Below are positions 1 through 9,142 of a stretch of DNA of 64,000 bases, one piece after another. The first letter of the stretch is position 1; every line of letters starts with the position of its first letter. Where the stretch lies: contig CAIVVZ010000618.1 of assembly GCA_903909505.1 (NCBI GenBank), positions 1 through 64,000 on the forward strand. Reading direction: 5' to 3'. The DNA comes from an uncultured Desulfobacteraceae bacterium. GTDB taxonomy: Bacteria > Desulfobacterota > Desulfobacteria > Desulfobacterales > Desulfatirhabdiaceae. The notes below the pieces were generated by a model that saw only the letters and a program-made list of their open reading frames with translations, searched no databases and was not told where the DNA came from. The position numbers and the translations under genes are program-made.

Positions 1-873
1 CCATCTGTCATTATTCCGGTGATTTTGTCGATTCTGCTTATGGGAATTTATCTGTCCCAGCTTCGCGTTTATCCTGAAAAAGAGTTTTCCGTGCTTCGGG
101 GCCGCACATTTACCCCGATTCTCGTGGAACTGACCTATAAAAAACAGATTGTTCTGGTTATTCTCGATTTTTGTCTCATTGCCTTTTCCTATTATCTTTC
201 CTATCGGCTCAGATTTGATTCATTTCAGTTTCCCTATTATTTTAAGGTGTTTTTGAAGTCACTTCCGGCGGTGATTGCCTGTAAACTCACGGCATTTTTC
301 TTGATGGGGGTGTACCGAAGCCTCTGGGGATACCTGAGCTCTAACGACGTTGCGGTTTATCTGAAGGCCTCCACCCTCGCCTCATTTCTTTCGATTACGG
401 CAGTGACTTTTGTGTATCGGTTTGAAGATTTTTCGAAAGGCATTTTTATCGTGGACTGGTTCATCACCACCGGAGCCATTCTGGGGACCCGCGGGTTTTT
501 CAGGCTGACCGGGGATGCCATGAAACGAAAGGCGCTTTCCGGTGAACGGATACTGATTTATGGGGCGGGAAGGGGGGGGGAAATTCTGCTTCGGGAAATC
601 CTTAACAATAAACGGCTGAAGATTAAACCCATCGGTTTTATTGATGATGATCCACTAAAGACCGGAAAAAAACTTCAGGGATATCCGGTTCTGGGCACAT
701 TTGACAATCTGCAGGACATGGTTCAGCAAAAAGCGGTCACCAGCCTGCTCATTTCCTTCAGAGAGAATGATCCGGATCGGCTGAAGGCCATCCGCGCATT
801 CTGCACGCAACATGATCTGGGCCTGAAGCAGTTCTCCATTCACATTGAAACCGTTGACCTGGACGAGCCATGA
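1..873 (+). CDS. C-terminal part of a membrane protein with nucleotide-sugar-epimerase-like NAD-binding domain (5' truncated)
   Basis: The reading frame is open to the first base of the window, so the true start lies upstream. The first residues (PSVIIPVILSILLMGIYLSQ) look like the last membrane helix of a WecA/MraY-type glycosyl-1-phosphate transferase. Hydrophobic segments near residues 50-70, 75-100 and 110-130 follow, then a Rossmann segment with GAGRGGE and FIDDDP, as in the N-terminal half of CapD/WbpM-type nucleotide-sugar epimerases (CoA_binding_3). It ends without an epimerase catalytic YxxxK region, so it is either a fusion that stops at the binding domain or a non-catalytic relative. 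A role in surface polysaccharide synthesis is inferred. The stop overlaps the tsaD start (ATGA). Confidence 0.7.
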   Translation, partial: PSVIIPVILSILLMGIYLSQLRVYPEKEFSVLRGRTFTPILVELTYKKQIVLVILDFCLIAFSYYLSYRLRFDSFQFPYYFKVFLKSLPAVIACKLTAFFLMGVYRSLWGYLSSNDVAVYLKASTLASFLSITAVTFVYRFEDFSKGIFIVDWFITTGAILGTRGFFRLTGDAMKRKALSGERILIYGAGRGGEILLREILNNKRLKIKPIGFIDDDPLKTGKKLQGYPVLGTFDNLQDMVQQKAVTSLLISFRENDPDRLKAIRAFCTQHDLGLKQFSIHIETVDLDEP

Positions 874-1868
874 AAAATATATTGGGCATAGAAACATCCT
901 GCGACGAAACAGCGGCTGCCGTGGTCAGCGGGGGGAATATCGTTCGTTCGTCCGTGGTGGCTTCACAGACAGCTGTTCATCACCCTTATGGCGGCGTTGT
1001 TCCGGAACTGGCTTCCCGCAAACATCTGGAAGCCATTTCGCAGGTAGTTTCCGAAGCGATTGATCGCTCGGGGATTCCGGATAATCAGCTCGATGCCGTG
1101 GCTGTGACTCAGGGGCCAGGCCTGATCGGTGCACTGCTGGTCGGATTTTCGTTTGCCAAAGCTCATGCCTATGCGCTGAACATCCCCTGTGTGGGGGTGA
1201 ACCATCTTGAAGGACACATCCATTCGGTGTTTCTGGAGGCGGATCCTCCGGACTTTCCATTTGTAGCATTATTGGTTTCCGGAGGCCATACCGGGATTTA
1301 TCACGTCACATCCCATACCGCCTGTGAACTGATGGGCCAGACCCGCGATGACGCTGCTGGAGAGGCCTTTGACAAGGTGGCGAAAATGCTGGGTCTGGGG
1401 TATCCGGGCGGCGTGGCGATCGAAGAAATTTCCAGCAAAGGCGATCCGTTTCGAATCCAATTTCCCCGACCCTATCTGGATAAGGCGGATTCGGATTTCA
1501 GTTTCAGCGGCCTGAAATCCGCGGTTCGGCGGTATATCGAGACCCATGATTTCAAGGAGATCATTCCGGATGTCGTGGCAGGGTTTCAGGAGGCTGTGAC
1601 GGATGTGCTGACATTTAAACTGATTCAGGCCGCCCTGTCCAGACAGTGTGGCCGGATAGCGGTTGTGGGCGGTGTGGCTGCAAATTCCCGGCTAAGGGAA
1701 AAGGTCAAGGCATCTGCCGCGGAAAAAGGGCTTTCGGTTTTTATTCCATCCTTGCAATTCTGCGGAGATAACGCCGCCATGATTGCAGCGACCGGTTATC
1801 ATTATCTTCGGGCCGGCTATGTCTGCAGCCTGGCCGATGATGTCTATTCAAAAGTGATGGCAAAGTAG
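870..1868 (+). CDS. tsaD: tRNA N6-adenosine threonylcarbamoyltransferase TsaD
   Basis: TsaD transfers the threonylcarbamoyl group from TC-AMP to A37 of ANN-decoding tRNAs, working with TsaB and TsaE in the cytoplasm. The 332-residue protein opens with the family signature GIETSCDETAAAVV. It carries the metal-binding HLEGHIHS motif (HxxxH) near residue 110, then VSGGHTGIY, DDAAGEAFDKVAKMLGLGYPGG, and a C-terminal GGVAANSRLR and CGDNAAMIA. Length is normal for the family. The ATG overlaps the stop of the preceding gene by four bases, which suggests translational coupling. Neither partner gene is in the window. Confidence 0.97.
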   Translation: MKNILGIETSCDETAAAVVSGGNIVRSSVVASQTAVHHPYGGVVPELASRKHLEAISQVVSEAIDRSGIPDNQLDAVAVTQGPGLIGALLVGFSFAKAHAYALNIPCVGVNHLEGHIHSVFLEADPPDFPFVALLVSGGHTGIYHVTSHTACELMGQTRDDAAGEAFDKVAKMLGLGYPGGVAIEEISSKGDPFRIQFPRPYLDKADSDFSFSGLKSAVRRYIETHDFKEIIPDVVAGFQEAVTDVLTFKLIQAALSRQCGRIAVVGGVAANSRLREKVKASAAEKGLSVFIPSLQFCGDNAAMIAATGYHYLRAGYVCSLADDVYSKVMAK

Positions 1869-1892
1869 AAAATCCAATATCTGCGTTGAGCT

Positions 1893-2396
1893 TCATCCTT
1901 CGATTTCGAGCATTTTTCGTTTCAGATCCACTCCCCCTCCAAACTGTCCCAGACTGCCGTTGCTGCGTATGACTCTGTGGCAGGGAACCAGAACCGGGAA
2001 CGGATTTTTTGCCATTGTATTTCCAACAAAGCGGCTGGCGCCGGGTCTGCCGACCGCTTCGGCAATCTGGCGGTAAGACCGGGTCTGTCCATAGGGTATA
2101 CGAAACGTGGCGTAATATACCGCCTTTTGAAGCCGAGTTGCGGGTCCAAAGTCGAGCCATTCCCACATCGGTTTCGGATCACAGACCGGTTTTCTCATGA
2201 AATAATCGGATATCCACCGAATCAGGATGGTTACGGAAGATGGGAGCGGGAAAAATGACACGGATTCAGGGGAAAGATGATGGATGCAGGTTGCAATATT
2301 CGGGGACGGCAAAAATATTTCTTGAATAAAACATGGCGGGTTTCGGAATAAAAGTGCCGCATCACCATAAGCGGTGGGGATGATCTGATAAGACAG
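1893..2396 (-). CDS. ogt: methylated-DNA--protein-cysteine methyltransferase (Ogt-like)
   Basis: This enzyme repairs O6-alkylguanine by irreversibly transferring the alkyl group to its own cysteine. The diagnostic parts are visible: PYGQTRSYRQIA, the recognition-helix stretch GRPGASRFVGNTMAKNP and the active-site PCHRV followed by GSLGQFGGG. The start is uncertain. The frame runs open into the upstream ferredoxin gene, and no ATG or GTG lies between that gene's stop and the conserved N-terminal SYQIIPTAYGDAALLF. I placed the start at CTG 2396, where homology seems to begin. TTG at 2312 would lose part of the N-domain; TTG at 2474 or 2489 would overlap the ferredoxin. The gene is convergent with tsaD. 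Confidence 0.8.
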   Translation of the reverse strand: MSYQIIPTAYGDAALLFRNPPCFIQEIFLPSPNIATCIHHLSPESVSFFPLPSSVTILIRWISDYFMRKPVCDPKPMWEWLDFGPATRLQKAVYYATFRIPYGQTRSYRQIAEAVGRPGASRFVGNTMAKNPFPVLVPCHRVIRSNGSLGQFGGGVDLKRKMLEIEG

Positions 2397-2402
2397 CCTG
2401 AA

Positions 2403-2434
2403 GTTCCCTGGGCCTGGATTCAGGTCCAGGGAAC
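2403..2434 (-). terminator. hairpin downstream of the ferredoxin gene
   Basis: GTTCCCTGG at 2403-2411 pairs perfectly with CCAGGGAAC at 2426-2434 (9-bp stem). A nested CCTGGA/TCCAGG hairpin sits inside it. It lies 12-43 bases after the ferredoxin stop and directly before the ogt coding homology. Only a poor U-run follows, so it may be an attenuator or RNA-stability hairpin rather than a strong terminator. Confidence 0.5.
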
Positions 2435-2445
2435 CGGAAGCCTGA

Positions 2446-2634
2446 TCAGGTTTCTTCGACGGTGATCGCGCCAACTTCACAGACTTCAACGCAGCTTTCG
2501 CAGCCAAGACATTCTTCCGCATTAACCGGGGATGATTTCCCATCAACCATTTCAAATACTTCTACAGGGCAAACATCCACGCATTCTTCGCAGCCTTCAC
2601 ATTTGTCTTCATCAACAACGGGGTTAAAAGCCAT
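2446..2634 (-). CDS. 2[4Fe-4S] ferredoxin
   Basis: A 62-residue acidic electron carrier with two classic cluster motifs: CEGCEECVDVCP at residues 13-24 and CLGCESCVEVCE at 43-54. The shorter first-to-second motif distance and full sets of four cysteines indicate two [4Fe-4S] clusters, as in clostridial-type ferredoxins of anaerobes. An AAAGGAGG-like ribosome site precedes the ATG. It appears to be transcribed alone from its own promoter. Redox partners cannot be read from the context. Confidence 0.93.
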   Translation of the reverse strand: MAFNPVVDEDKCEGCEECVDVCPVEVFEMVDGKSSPVNAEECLGCESCVEVCEVGAITVEET

Positions 2635-2707
2635 TCAATAAGCCTCCTTTCATCAGGGAATTACAGTGAAATATTTCATCAGATATTTTTATATCTATCG
2701 GGCAAAG

Positions 2708-2736
2708 TCCATATATCAATTATCCAGGGGAGTCAA
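2708..2736 (-). promoter_or_regulatory. putative sigma70 promoter of the ferredoxin gene
   Basis: On the minus strand TTGACT (2731-2736) is followed after 17 bases by TATGGA (2708-2713), with TATATG overlapping two bases upstream. It lies about 75 bases upstream of the ferredoxin ATG and downstream of the leuD stop. Pattern call only. Confidence 0.4.
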
Positions 2737-2805
2737 GCAATGAAATTATTTTTTTTGCGGCAATGATGAAGTCGAGCCTGGAAAAGCTTACCGGTAAGGA
2801 CCCCA

Positions 2806-3330
2806 TCAATAATGCAAATCCGCATACTCCACCCATCCGCCGGCCATGACCAGGGCCAGGTTGAACCCGGACAAAGAAAATGAAATGGGATGGGTATCTT
2901 TTTGATTTTTTATAATAAAACGGTTTCTGTCGAGTTCAGTGATTATGTGCGTCTCGGTTCCTGTGTAAGTAGAAAATATCTCATCCAGGATCTCGGCTGG
3001 AAGTTCAATGGCCATCATGCCGCAGTTAAACATATTCTGTTTGAAAATTCTGGCAAAGCTCTCCGCAATCACCAGATGAATGCCGTTTGTCTCAAGTGCC
3101 CAGGGTGCATGTTCCCGGGAAGAGCCGCAGCCGAAATTGACCCGGGTGATAATCACCGATTTGGCATGAAGGTCAGTTGCGGGGTTGAAACCCTCCAGAG
3201 TGAGATCCTCGAAAAGAAAGGGCTGAAGCGCTTCTCTGGTGTTTTCGGTTAAATATCTGGCAGGAATGATTTCATCCGTATTGATGTCTGAACGATCCAG
3301 AAAAAGAACCCGTCCGCTGAATTGTTTCAT
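2806..3330 (-). CDS. leuD: 3-isopropylmalate dehydratase, small subunit
   Basis: LeuD is the swivel-domain subunit of isopropylmalate isomerase, which interconverts 2- and 3-isopropylmalate in leucine biosynthesis. The 174-residue sequence has the family features DINTDEIIPARYL near residue 16 and the substrate-loop motif NFGCGSSREHAPWAL near residue 68. Length matches the short LeuD/HacB type of archaea and many anaerobes. It sits 40 bases downstream of leuC on the same strand, as expected for a two-subunit enzyme. leuA and leuB are not in the window. Confidence 0.93.
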   Translation of the reverse strand: MKQFSGRVLFLDRSDINTDEIIPARYLTENTREALQPFLFEDLTLEGFNPATDLHAKSVIITRVNFGCGSSREHAPWALETNGIHLVIAESFARIFKQNMFNCGMMAIELPAEILDEIFSTYTGTETHIITELDRNRFIIKNQKDTHPISFSLSGFNLALVMAGGWVEYADLHY

Positions 3331-3370
3331 AATGGTCTCGTTTGATTTTAATGGCTGTTGGTTAAAGAAA

Positions 3371-4654
3371 TCAGAGGTCGGGGACCCATGGAGTGATATG
3401 CCCGGCCAACGCAGAGGCTGCAGCGGTTGCCGGGCTCATCAGATGCACCATGGCTCCTTTTCCCATTCTTCCGTTAAAGTTGCGGTTCGTTGTGGATGCG
3501 CAGACCTCTCCTTCCGCGAGGACCCCATTGCTCATTCCCAGGCAGGCCCCACACGTGGGATTGGTGACGCAGAACCCGGCATCCAGAAAGATCTGGAGGA
3601 TGCCTTCCTCAAGGGCCATGCGAAAAATTTTGGGCGTGGCAGGCGATACGATACCCCGGACCGTATCTTTAATCCGATGACCTCGCAGCACCTGAGCGGC
3701 AATTCGCAAGTCTTCCATTCTGCCGTTTGTGCAAGAGCCGATATATACCTGGTCCACGGGCGTTCCATTCAGCTTTTGCGCAGAGGTAACCTGATCGGGT
3801 TTGTACCCGAAAGTGACCTGTGGTTCCAATGCCGACACGTCATGTTCCAGGATTTCCTCATAGTCGGCATCTTCATCCGGAAGAATTCTTGAAAAATCAT
3901 CCAGAGCTTCCTCTGGACTGCCGTAATCATTTTGAATAAATTCCCACAGATAATCAACTGTTGTTTTGTCAGGGTAGCAGATTCCGCAAGTGGCTCCGGC
4001 TTCAACAGCCATGTTGCAGATAGTCATTCGAGCTTCCATGCTCATGGCGTCGACTACAGGACCGGTAAATTCAATGATTTTATTGGTTGCGCCATTTACC
4101 CCGATGCGTCCGATAATTGATAGAATTACATCTTTGGCAAAGACGCCTTCGGGCAGGTTTCCGGTGATGATGATCTTTATGGATCGGGGAGAGTGAAAGG
4201 CACATACGCCTTTGAGAATGCCGACTTCCAGATCGGTTGTTCCCACGCCCGCGGCAAAGGCGCCAAAAGCGCCATGGGTACAGGTGTGAGAATCCCCCAT
4301 GATGATGGTATAGCCCGGTCGGACAAAGCCTTTTTCAGGAAAAAGCGCATGACAGACGCCGTTTCTGCCGATATCAAAAAAATCCAGTATGCGATGTCGA
4401 TGGGCCCAGTCCCGTAGAATCTTACCCTGAAGCGCGGTCTTGGCATCTTTGGCAGGCGTGACATGATCGATGACGACTTTGAGCTTTGATGGATTAAACA
4501 CCCGGTCCTTTCCGCGGGAGATCAGATCGTTAATCGCAATGGGGGTGGTAATCTCATGGCAGAAAACAGCATCCAGCCGGATGACATGAATATCGCCAAA
4601 GGGGTTATTCACCCGGTGAGCATCAAATATCTTCTCAGCAACAGTTCTTCCCAC
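3371..4654 (-). CDS. leuC: 3-isopropylmalate dehydratase, large subunit
   Basis: The large subunit binds the [4Fe-4S] cluster of isopropylmalate isomerase. GDSHTCTHGAFGAFAAGVGTT lies near residue 120. The cluster cysteines are in GSCTNGRMEDL (about residue 306) and NPTCGACLG (about 366 and 369). At 427 residues it belongs to the shorter LeuC2/HacA-type clade, so homoaconitase or citramalate-pathway activity cannot be excluded from sequence alone. The start is a GTG preceded by GGAGAG. It forms an operon with leuD. Confidence 0.92.
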   Translation of the reverse strand: MGRTVAEKIFDAHRVNNPFGDIHVIRLDAVFCHEITTPIAINDLISRGKDRVFNPSKLKVVIDHVTPAKDAKTALQGKILRDWAHRHRILDFFDIGRNGVCHALFPEKGFVRPGYTIIMGDSHTCTHGAFGAFAAGVGTTDLEVGILKGVCAFHSPRSIKIIITGNLPEGVFAKDVILSIIGRIGVNGATNKIIEFTGPVVDAMSMEARMTICNMAVEAGATCGICYPDKTTVDYLWEFIQNDYGSPEEALDDFSRILPDEDADYEEILEHDVSALEPQVTFGYKPDQVTSAQKLNGTPVDQVYIGSCTNGRMEDLRIAAQVLRGHRIKDTVRGIVSPATPKIFRMALEEGILQIFLDAGFCVTNPTCGACLGMSNGVLAEGEVCASTTNRNFNGRMGKGAMVHLMSPATAAASALAGHITPWVPDL

Positions 4655-4738
4655 TTGGTTTCTCTCCAGTAAAATTTGTGTACAAGGAGCCAGTAGCCAG
4701 GCATGATTTCATGTTTCATTGCTCTCGATCCCTGACCT

Positions 4739-6550
4739 CTAATCCGTATCCGTCTTTAATACCGCCAGAAACGCCGATTGCGGAATCATGACTTTACCCA
4801 CCATCTTCATTCGTTTTTTTCCAGCTTTCTGCTTTTCAAGAAGCTTTCGCTTACGGGAAATATCGCCGCCATAGCATTTGGCCGTAACATCCTTTCGAAA
4901 AGCAGACACCGTTGTCCGTGCGATGATGGTCCCGCCGATAGCTCCCTGGATGGCAATTTTGTACATTTGTTTGGGAATCTCCTCTTGGAGCTTTTCGCAG
5001 GCCACTCTTGCCCGCTCAACAGACCGATCCTTATGAACAAGTTGAGAGAGAGCATCCACCCGTTCGCCGTTAATCAAAATATCCATCTTAACCAACTGGG
5101 TTTCCCTGAAATCAATCAGTTCGTAGTCGAATGATCCATATCCTTGAGTGATGGATTTGAGGCGGTCATAAAAATCATAAACAACTTCAGACAGGGGAAG
5201 CTCAAAGAACATCTCCAGCCGGTTATTAGTCAGATACTGGTAATTGGTGTTATTCCCTCTGCGATCCAGGCAAAGCTTCATGACCGCGCCCATGTACCTG
5301 TCCGGGATAATGATGGTGGCGCGAATGAAGGGTTCAAGCGTGGTTTGTATGGACATGGGATCCGGATAAAGAGCCGGATTGTCGATGATTTGGGTGGATC
5401 CGTCCTTCATGACCAACTGGTATTGTACGGACGGTGCTGTCAGAATCAGGGATAGGTCAAATTCGCGTTCCAGCCTTTCCTGGACCACTTCCAGGTGTAA
5501 AAGTCCGAGAAATCCGCACCGGAAACCAAAGCCCAGGGCTGCTGAAGAATCTTTCTCATACACCAGGGATGCATCATTCAACTGAAGTTTTTCAAGACCT
5601 TCTGCCAATTCCGCATAATTATCGGCGGCAATCGGATACAGAGAAGAAAAAACAACGGGCTTGGCCAGCTTGAACCCGGGCTTGACACTGTCGCAGGGGG
5701 CATTGGCATGGGTAATGGTGTCTCCGCAGCGGGTGTCGCTGACCGTTTTGATACCGGCAATCAGATATCCAACCTGACCTGCGGACAGTTGTGGCTGCGG
5801 TACCCGTTTAATTTGGAATATTCCGACTTCTTCAACCTTGTAGCGGGCATTGTTGAACATGAACATGATGGTGTCTCCGGTTCGAATGGTTCCCTGAAAC
5901 ACCCGAAAATGGACGATGGTTCCGCGGTAGGCATCATAATGACTGTCGAAAATGAGCGCTTCAAGCCGAAGATCCGGATCGCCAACCGGGGGGGGCAACA
6001 CGGTTACAATCCCTTCCAGCACGTCTTCAATGCCGATGCCTTCCTTGGCTGATGCCAGAATGATTTTGTCCGGATCCAGGCCAAGGTCGGATTCAATTTG
6101 ATTTGTCACCCGTTCAATTTCCGCCGAAGGCAGATCGATTTTGTTGATAATGGGAATGATCTCAAGATTGTGTTCCATAGCCAGGTAAAGGTTGGCGATG
6201 GTTTGGGCTTCCACCCCCTGACTGGCATCTACCAGAAGCAGTGCGCCTTCACAGGATGCCAGGGCGCGGGACACTTCATAGGTAAAATCCACGTGCCCCG
6301 GAGTATCAATCAGGTTTAAAGAATAGGTCTTGCCGTCTTTGGCGGTATATGGAAGACAGATGGTCTGGCTCTTGATGGTAATGCCGCGCTCCCGCTCAAT
6401 ATCCATGGAATCGAGCATCTGATCCTTGAAATCCCGGTCTGACACCATATTCGTGGCCTGAATCAGACGGTCGGACAGGGTGGATTTACCATGGTCAATG
6501 TGGGCAATGATGCTGAAATTTCGGATAGCGCTGATGGTATTCACTTGCAA
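4739..6550 (-). CDS. lepA: elongation factor 4 (LepA) GTPase
   Basis: LepA is a ribosome-associated translational GTPase that can back-translocate stalled ribosomes. The GTPase motifs are [10 protein letters not shown] (P-loop), the RGITI switch, DTPGHVDF and NKIDLP. The C-terminal half has the LepA-specific [20 protein letters not shown] region and the [16 protein letters not shown] basic tail. Length (603) is typical. The start is probably TTG 6550, with AGGGAG eight bases upstream; GTG 6544 is in frame but less well spaced. It stands alone on the minus strand, 84 bases upstream of leuC. Confidence 0.96.
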   Translation of the reverse strand: MQVNTISAIRNFSIIAHIDHGKSTLSDRLIQATNMVSDRDFKDQMLDSMDIERERGITIKSQTICLPYTAKDGKTYSLNLIDTPGHVDFTYEVSRALASCEGALLLVDASQGVEAQTIANLYLAMEHNLEIIPIINKIDLPSAEIERVTNQIESDLGLDPDKIILASAKEGIGIEDVLEGIVTVLPPPVGDPDLRLEALIFDSHYDAYRGTIVHFRVFQGTIRTGDTIMFMFNNARYKVEEVGIFQIKRVPQPQLSAGQVGYLIAGIKTVSDTRCGDTITHANAPCDSVKPGFKLAKPVVFSSLYPIAADNYAELAEGLEKLQLNDASLVYEKDSSAALGFGFRCGFLGLLHLEVVQERLEREFDLSLILTAPSVQYQLVMKDGSTQIIDNPALYPDPMSIQTTLEPFIRATIIIPDRYMGAVMKLCLDRRGNNTNYQYLTNNRLEMFFELPLSEVVYDFYDRLKSITQGYGSFDYELIDFRETQLVKMDILINGERVDALSQLVHKDRSVERARVACEKLQEEIPKQMYKIAIQGAIGGTIIARTTVSAFRKDVTAKCYGGDISRKRKLLEKQKAGKKRMKMVGKVMIPQSAFLAVLKTDTD

Positions 6551-6642
6551 TTCGTATTCTCCCTGACTTTGTTTGGAAAAAAGTCAGTTGACACCTGTGT
6601 GCATTCAAGTTAATTAAATAAGATTATAAAAATATTGCCTCT

Positions 6643-6671
6643 TTTTAACAGATTCCCTTGAATGATGTCAA
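6643..6671 (-). promoter_or_regulatory. putative lepA promoter
   Basis: The minus strand reads TTGACA (6666-6671), a 17-base spacer, then TTAAAA (6643-6648), about 95 bases upstream of lepA. A better -10 match, TATAAT, lies further down at 6623-6628 but has only a weak -35. The region is AT-rich. Confidence 0.35.
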
Positions 6672-6753
6672 CAGCGGTAATGATTATAGAGTCAGAACCG
6701 CCCTGTTTTCTGGATGAAACCATTTATATAATGAGCCCGGATCCTTGGTTACC

Positions 6754-7668
6754 ATGAATCGACATATTTTAATTGTTGAAGATGATATGGCTGTCCGCGA
6801 TTCCATGGCCGAATTTGTCACAATGACAGGCTTTGACTGCCAGGTGGCATCCAGCGCGGAAGAAGCAATTGAAATTCTTAAAACAACAGAATTTCAAGTA
6901 GTCATAACAGATATAACGATGCCGGGGATGGATGGGCTTGAACTGACGGATATCATTAAAAATGATTACGATATTGATGTGATTGTCATGACCGGTTACA
7001 GCGGTCAATATTCTTACGAAGAAGCCATTGGAAAAGGCGCCAGCGATTTTGTCTTTAAACCCTTACGGTTTCAGGAACTGCTGCTTCGGTTAAAAAGGGT
7101 GTTCAAGGAACGGGAGCTTAGGCTGGAGCGCAACCGCATGATGGCCGATCTTCAGCAACTGGCCATTACCGACAGTCTGACGCAACTCTATAACTCCAGA
7201 CATTTTTTTGCTCAGTTGAAAATGGAGATTGAACGGGCCAACCGCTATGGTCATTCCCTGGCGCTATTGCTCCTTGATATCGATTTCTTCAAAAATTTCA
7301 ATGATATGTACGGCCATTTGGAAGGTGACAAGGTTTTAAGCTCTGTTGGTCAGATGATCAAAACCTGCCTGCGAACCATGGATACGGCTTACCGGTATGG
7401 GGGAGAGGAATTCACGGTCATTTTGCCCTATACGGATGGTGACGAAGCGAGAACAGTGGCGGACAGGATTCAGTATGCACTTGAATTTATAATATTTTGT
7501 CCGTGTCCAGACCGATCAATTCAGGTTACCCTGAGTATCGGTGTCACAGAGTACTCTCCAGGAGAAGAACTGACAGCGTTTGTCAGCAGGTCCGACAGGG
7601 CCATGTATGCCTCAAAAGAAAGTGGCCGCAACAGGGTATCTTTCCTTCCACCCGATACAGCAAGTTGA
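6754..7668 (+). CDS. response regulator with diguanylate cyclase (GGDEF) output
   Basis: A REC domain (about residues 1-120) has the acidic pair EDD, phospho-acceptor D in VVITDITMPGMDG, and a TG/K pair (VMTGYSG, FKP). A short linker leads to a GGDEF domain (about 140-300) with an intact YGGEEF active site and DIDFFKNFND. The inhibitory I-site RTMD lies five residues before GGEEF, so product inhibition by cyclic di-GMP is expected. The start is set at ATG 6754 (MNRHILIVEDD); an in-frame TTG lies nine bases upstream. No sensor kinase is adjacent. A PilZ-like candidate effector is encoded at 39548, but a link is only inference. Confidence 0.92.
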   Translation: MNRHILIVEDDMAVRDSMAEFVTMTGFDCQVASSAEEAIEILKTTEFQVVITDITMPGMDGLELTDIIKNDYDIDVIVMTGYSGQYSYEEAIGKGASDFVFKPLRFQELLLRLKRVFKERELRLERNRMMADLQQLAITDSLTQLYNSRHFFAQLKMEIERANRYGHSLALLLLDIDFFKNFNDMYGHLEGDKVLSSVGQMIKTCLRTMDTAYRYGGEEFTVILPYTDGDEARTVADRIQYALEFIIFCPCPDRSIQVTLSIGVTEYSPGEELTAFVSRSDRAMYASKESGRNRVSFLPPDTAS

Positions 7669-7674
7669 TTTTCA

Positions 7675-8127
7675 ATGTTTTATTCTCTTACATGTTTAAA
7701 TGAGTGCTGGGGAACCTTCTCTGTCCGCCGACAAGAGGATTATCTCTTTCAGATCCGTCATCTTTACCGCCTGGCAGGCTGGTGGTCGGAGTCCGGAGAT
7801 ACGCTTGCGAAGCTTGTCCGGATCATTTCCGGCAGTCACTGCTTTGTGGTAGCGGTTAAAGAGCCTGAGAGGATCCTGGGTATGGGGCGGGCCATCAGCG
7901 ACAGGGCAAGTGATGCGTATATTCAGGACATAATGGTCAGGCCAGAGGCGCGAAGACAGGCAATTGCCTCTTCCATTATGAAAGTCATCGTGGAACGCCT
8001 GGAGCGGGATGGAATGACATGGATCGGTCTTATTGCCAAACAAGGCACTCATCCATTTTATTGCGGCCTGGGATTTTCTGAAATACCGGGCGCCATGCCC
8101 ATGCTGAGAAAAAATGAAATCGTTTAA
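7675..8127 (+). CDS. GNAT-family N-acetyltransferase
   Basis: A 150-residue single-domain GNAT protein. The acetyl-CoA-binding motif A is visible as IQDIMVRPEARRQAIASSIM (Q/RxxGx(G/A) replaced by RRQAIAS), and the C-terminal FYCGLGF is typical of motif B. The substrate is unknown. It starts six bases after the GGDEF regulator's stop, so the two are probably co-transcribed. Confidence 0.8.
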   Translation: MFYSLTCLNECWGTFSVRRQEDYLFQIRHLYRLAGWWSESGDTLAKLVRIISGSHCFVVAVKEPERILGMGRAISDRASDAYIQDIMVRPEARRQAIASSIMKVIVERLERDGMTWIGLIAKQGTHPFYCGLGFSEIPGAMPMLRKNEIV

Positions 8128-8171
8128 GACGGATCGGCGGTATTGAAGCCGTAAAGGAATAAGTCTGATTT

Positions 8172-9095
8172 ATGAAATTATTACCTCTAATACCTGAAGA
8201 TTATCCTGTGCTGAAGCCTTTTTTTGAACACCAGCGCCACCGCTTGTGCGTCTATTCCCTGCCGTCTCTTCTTTCTTGGAGCAATGATGAATATCAGCCT
8301 TTTGGAGCAATTGATGGCGATGCGCTGATTGTTGCCGCGGAATTTAACCGCCAGAAGGAAAAACGGCACCTGATCCTGCCCATATCTCCTCAAAGACAAT
8401 ATCCGCCCGAAGCCCTGTATGCGCTTGCCCGGAAACTGGATTATAAATCCTACTGGTTTGTTACCGAGGAATATCTTCAGCAGTATGAAACCAAGCGTGT
8501 GGAAGCCTTGTTTACGATCCGTGAACAGGAGGAATACGATGACTATGTGTACCGAGCATCGGATCTGGCGGAGTTGAAAGGAAACAAATATTCCAAGAAA
8601 CGGAACCTTATCAGCCAGTTTACCAGGGAGTATCTTGAAAAGGACCGAGTTCGCACGGCTCCCATAACGCCGGAACTGGCTCCGGAATGTATCCAGTTTT
8701 TGAATGAGTGGTGTGAAGAGCGCAATTGCGATGCCAATCTGAAGGAAGACCTGGCTTGTGAGCGCTTGGCCGCCTTAAACACCATGGAGCATCTGGATGT
8801 TTTTTCATCGCAGGGATTATTGTTGCGGATCGATGGAAAGGTCAGTGCCTTTGGCATCGGATCCTATCTGACGGCTACCATGGGCGTTTTGCATTTTGAA
8901 AAAGCCTTTTCAAGGATAAAAGGCTTGTATCAGTATTTTGACAGTCAATGCGCCCGTCATCTGTTTAATGGGTATGTTTTTATTAACAAGGAAAGCGACA
9001 TGAATGTTCCGGGACTTGCCAAGGCCAAACGGTCCTATTATCCGGTAATGCGGGTAAAGTCTTATGAACTCGTCCTTAAAAAAACGCCAGGCTGA
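8172..9095 (+). CDS. DUF2156-like protein (phosphatidylglycerol lysyltransferase C-terminal fold)
   Basis: A 307-residue soluble protein resembling the C-terminal GNAT-like domain of bacterial MprF-type lysyl transferases, but without their membrane half. Recognisable stretches are KYSKKRNLISQFTREY, FLNEWCEERNC, DGKVSAFGIGSYL and the C-terminal INKESDMNVPGLAKAKRSYYP. Stand-alone DUF2156 proteins are common in anaerobes and mostly uncharacterised; they may transfer an aminoacyl or acyl group. It follows the GNAT gene by 44 bases on the same strand. Confidence 0.75.
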   Translation: MKLLPLIPEDYPVLKPFFEHQRHRLCVYSLPSLLSWSNDEYQPFGAIDGDALIVAAEFNRQKEKRHLILPISPQRQYPPEALYALARKLDYKSYWFVTEEYLQQYETKRVEALFTIREQEEYDDYVYRASDLAELKGNKYSKKRNLISQFTREYLEKDRVRTAPITPELAPECIQFLNEWCEERNCDANLKEDLACERLAALNTMEHLDVFSSQGLLLRIDGKVSAFGIGSYLTATMGVLHFEKAFSRIKGLYQYFDSQCARHLFNGYVFINKESDMNVPGLAKAKRSYYPVMRVKSYELVLKKTPG

Positions 9096-9142
9096 ACTTC
9101 AAAAACAGCGGCAGCGATTGATCAAAATTGGGATGGCAAAGT

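Noticed and set aside
3239-3892. 217-codon plus-strand frame across the leuD start and leuC
   Set aside because: Antisense to two well-supported genes with all cluster cysteines; no ribosome site or recognisable domain.
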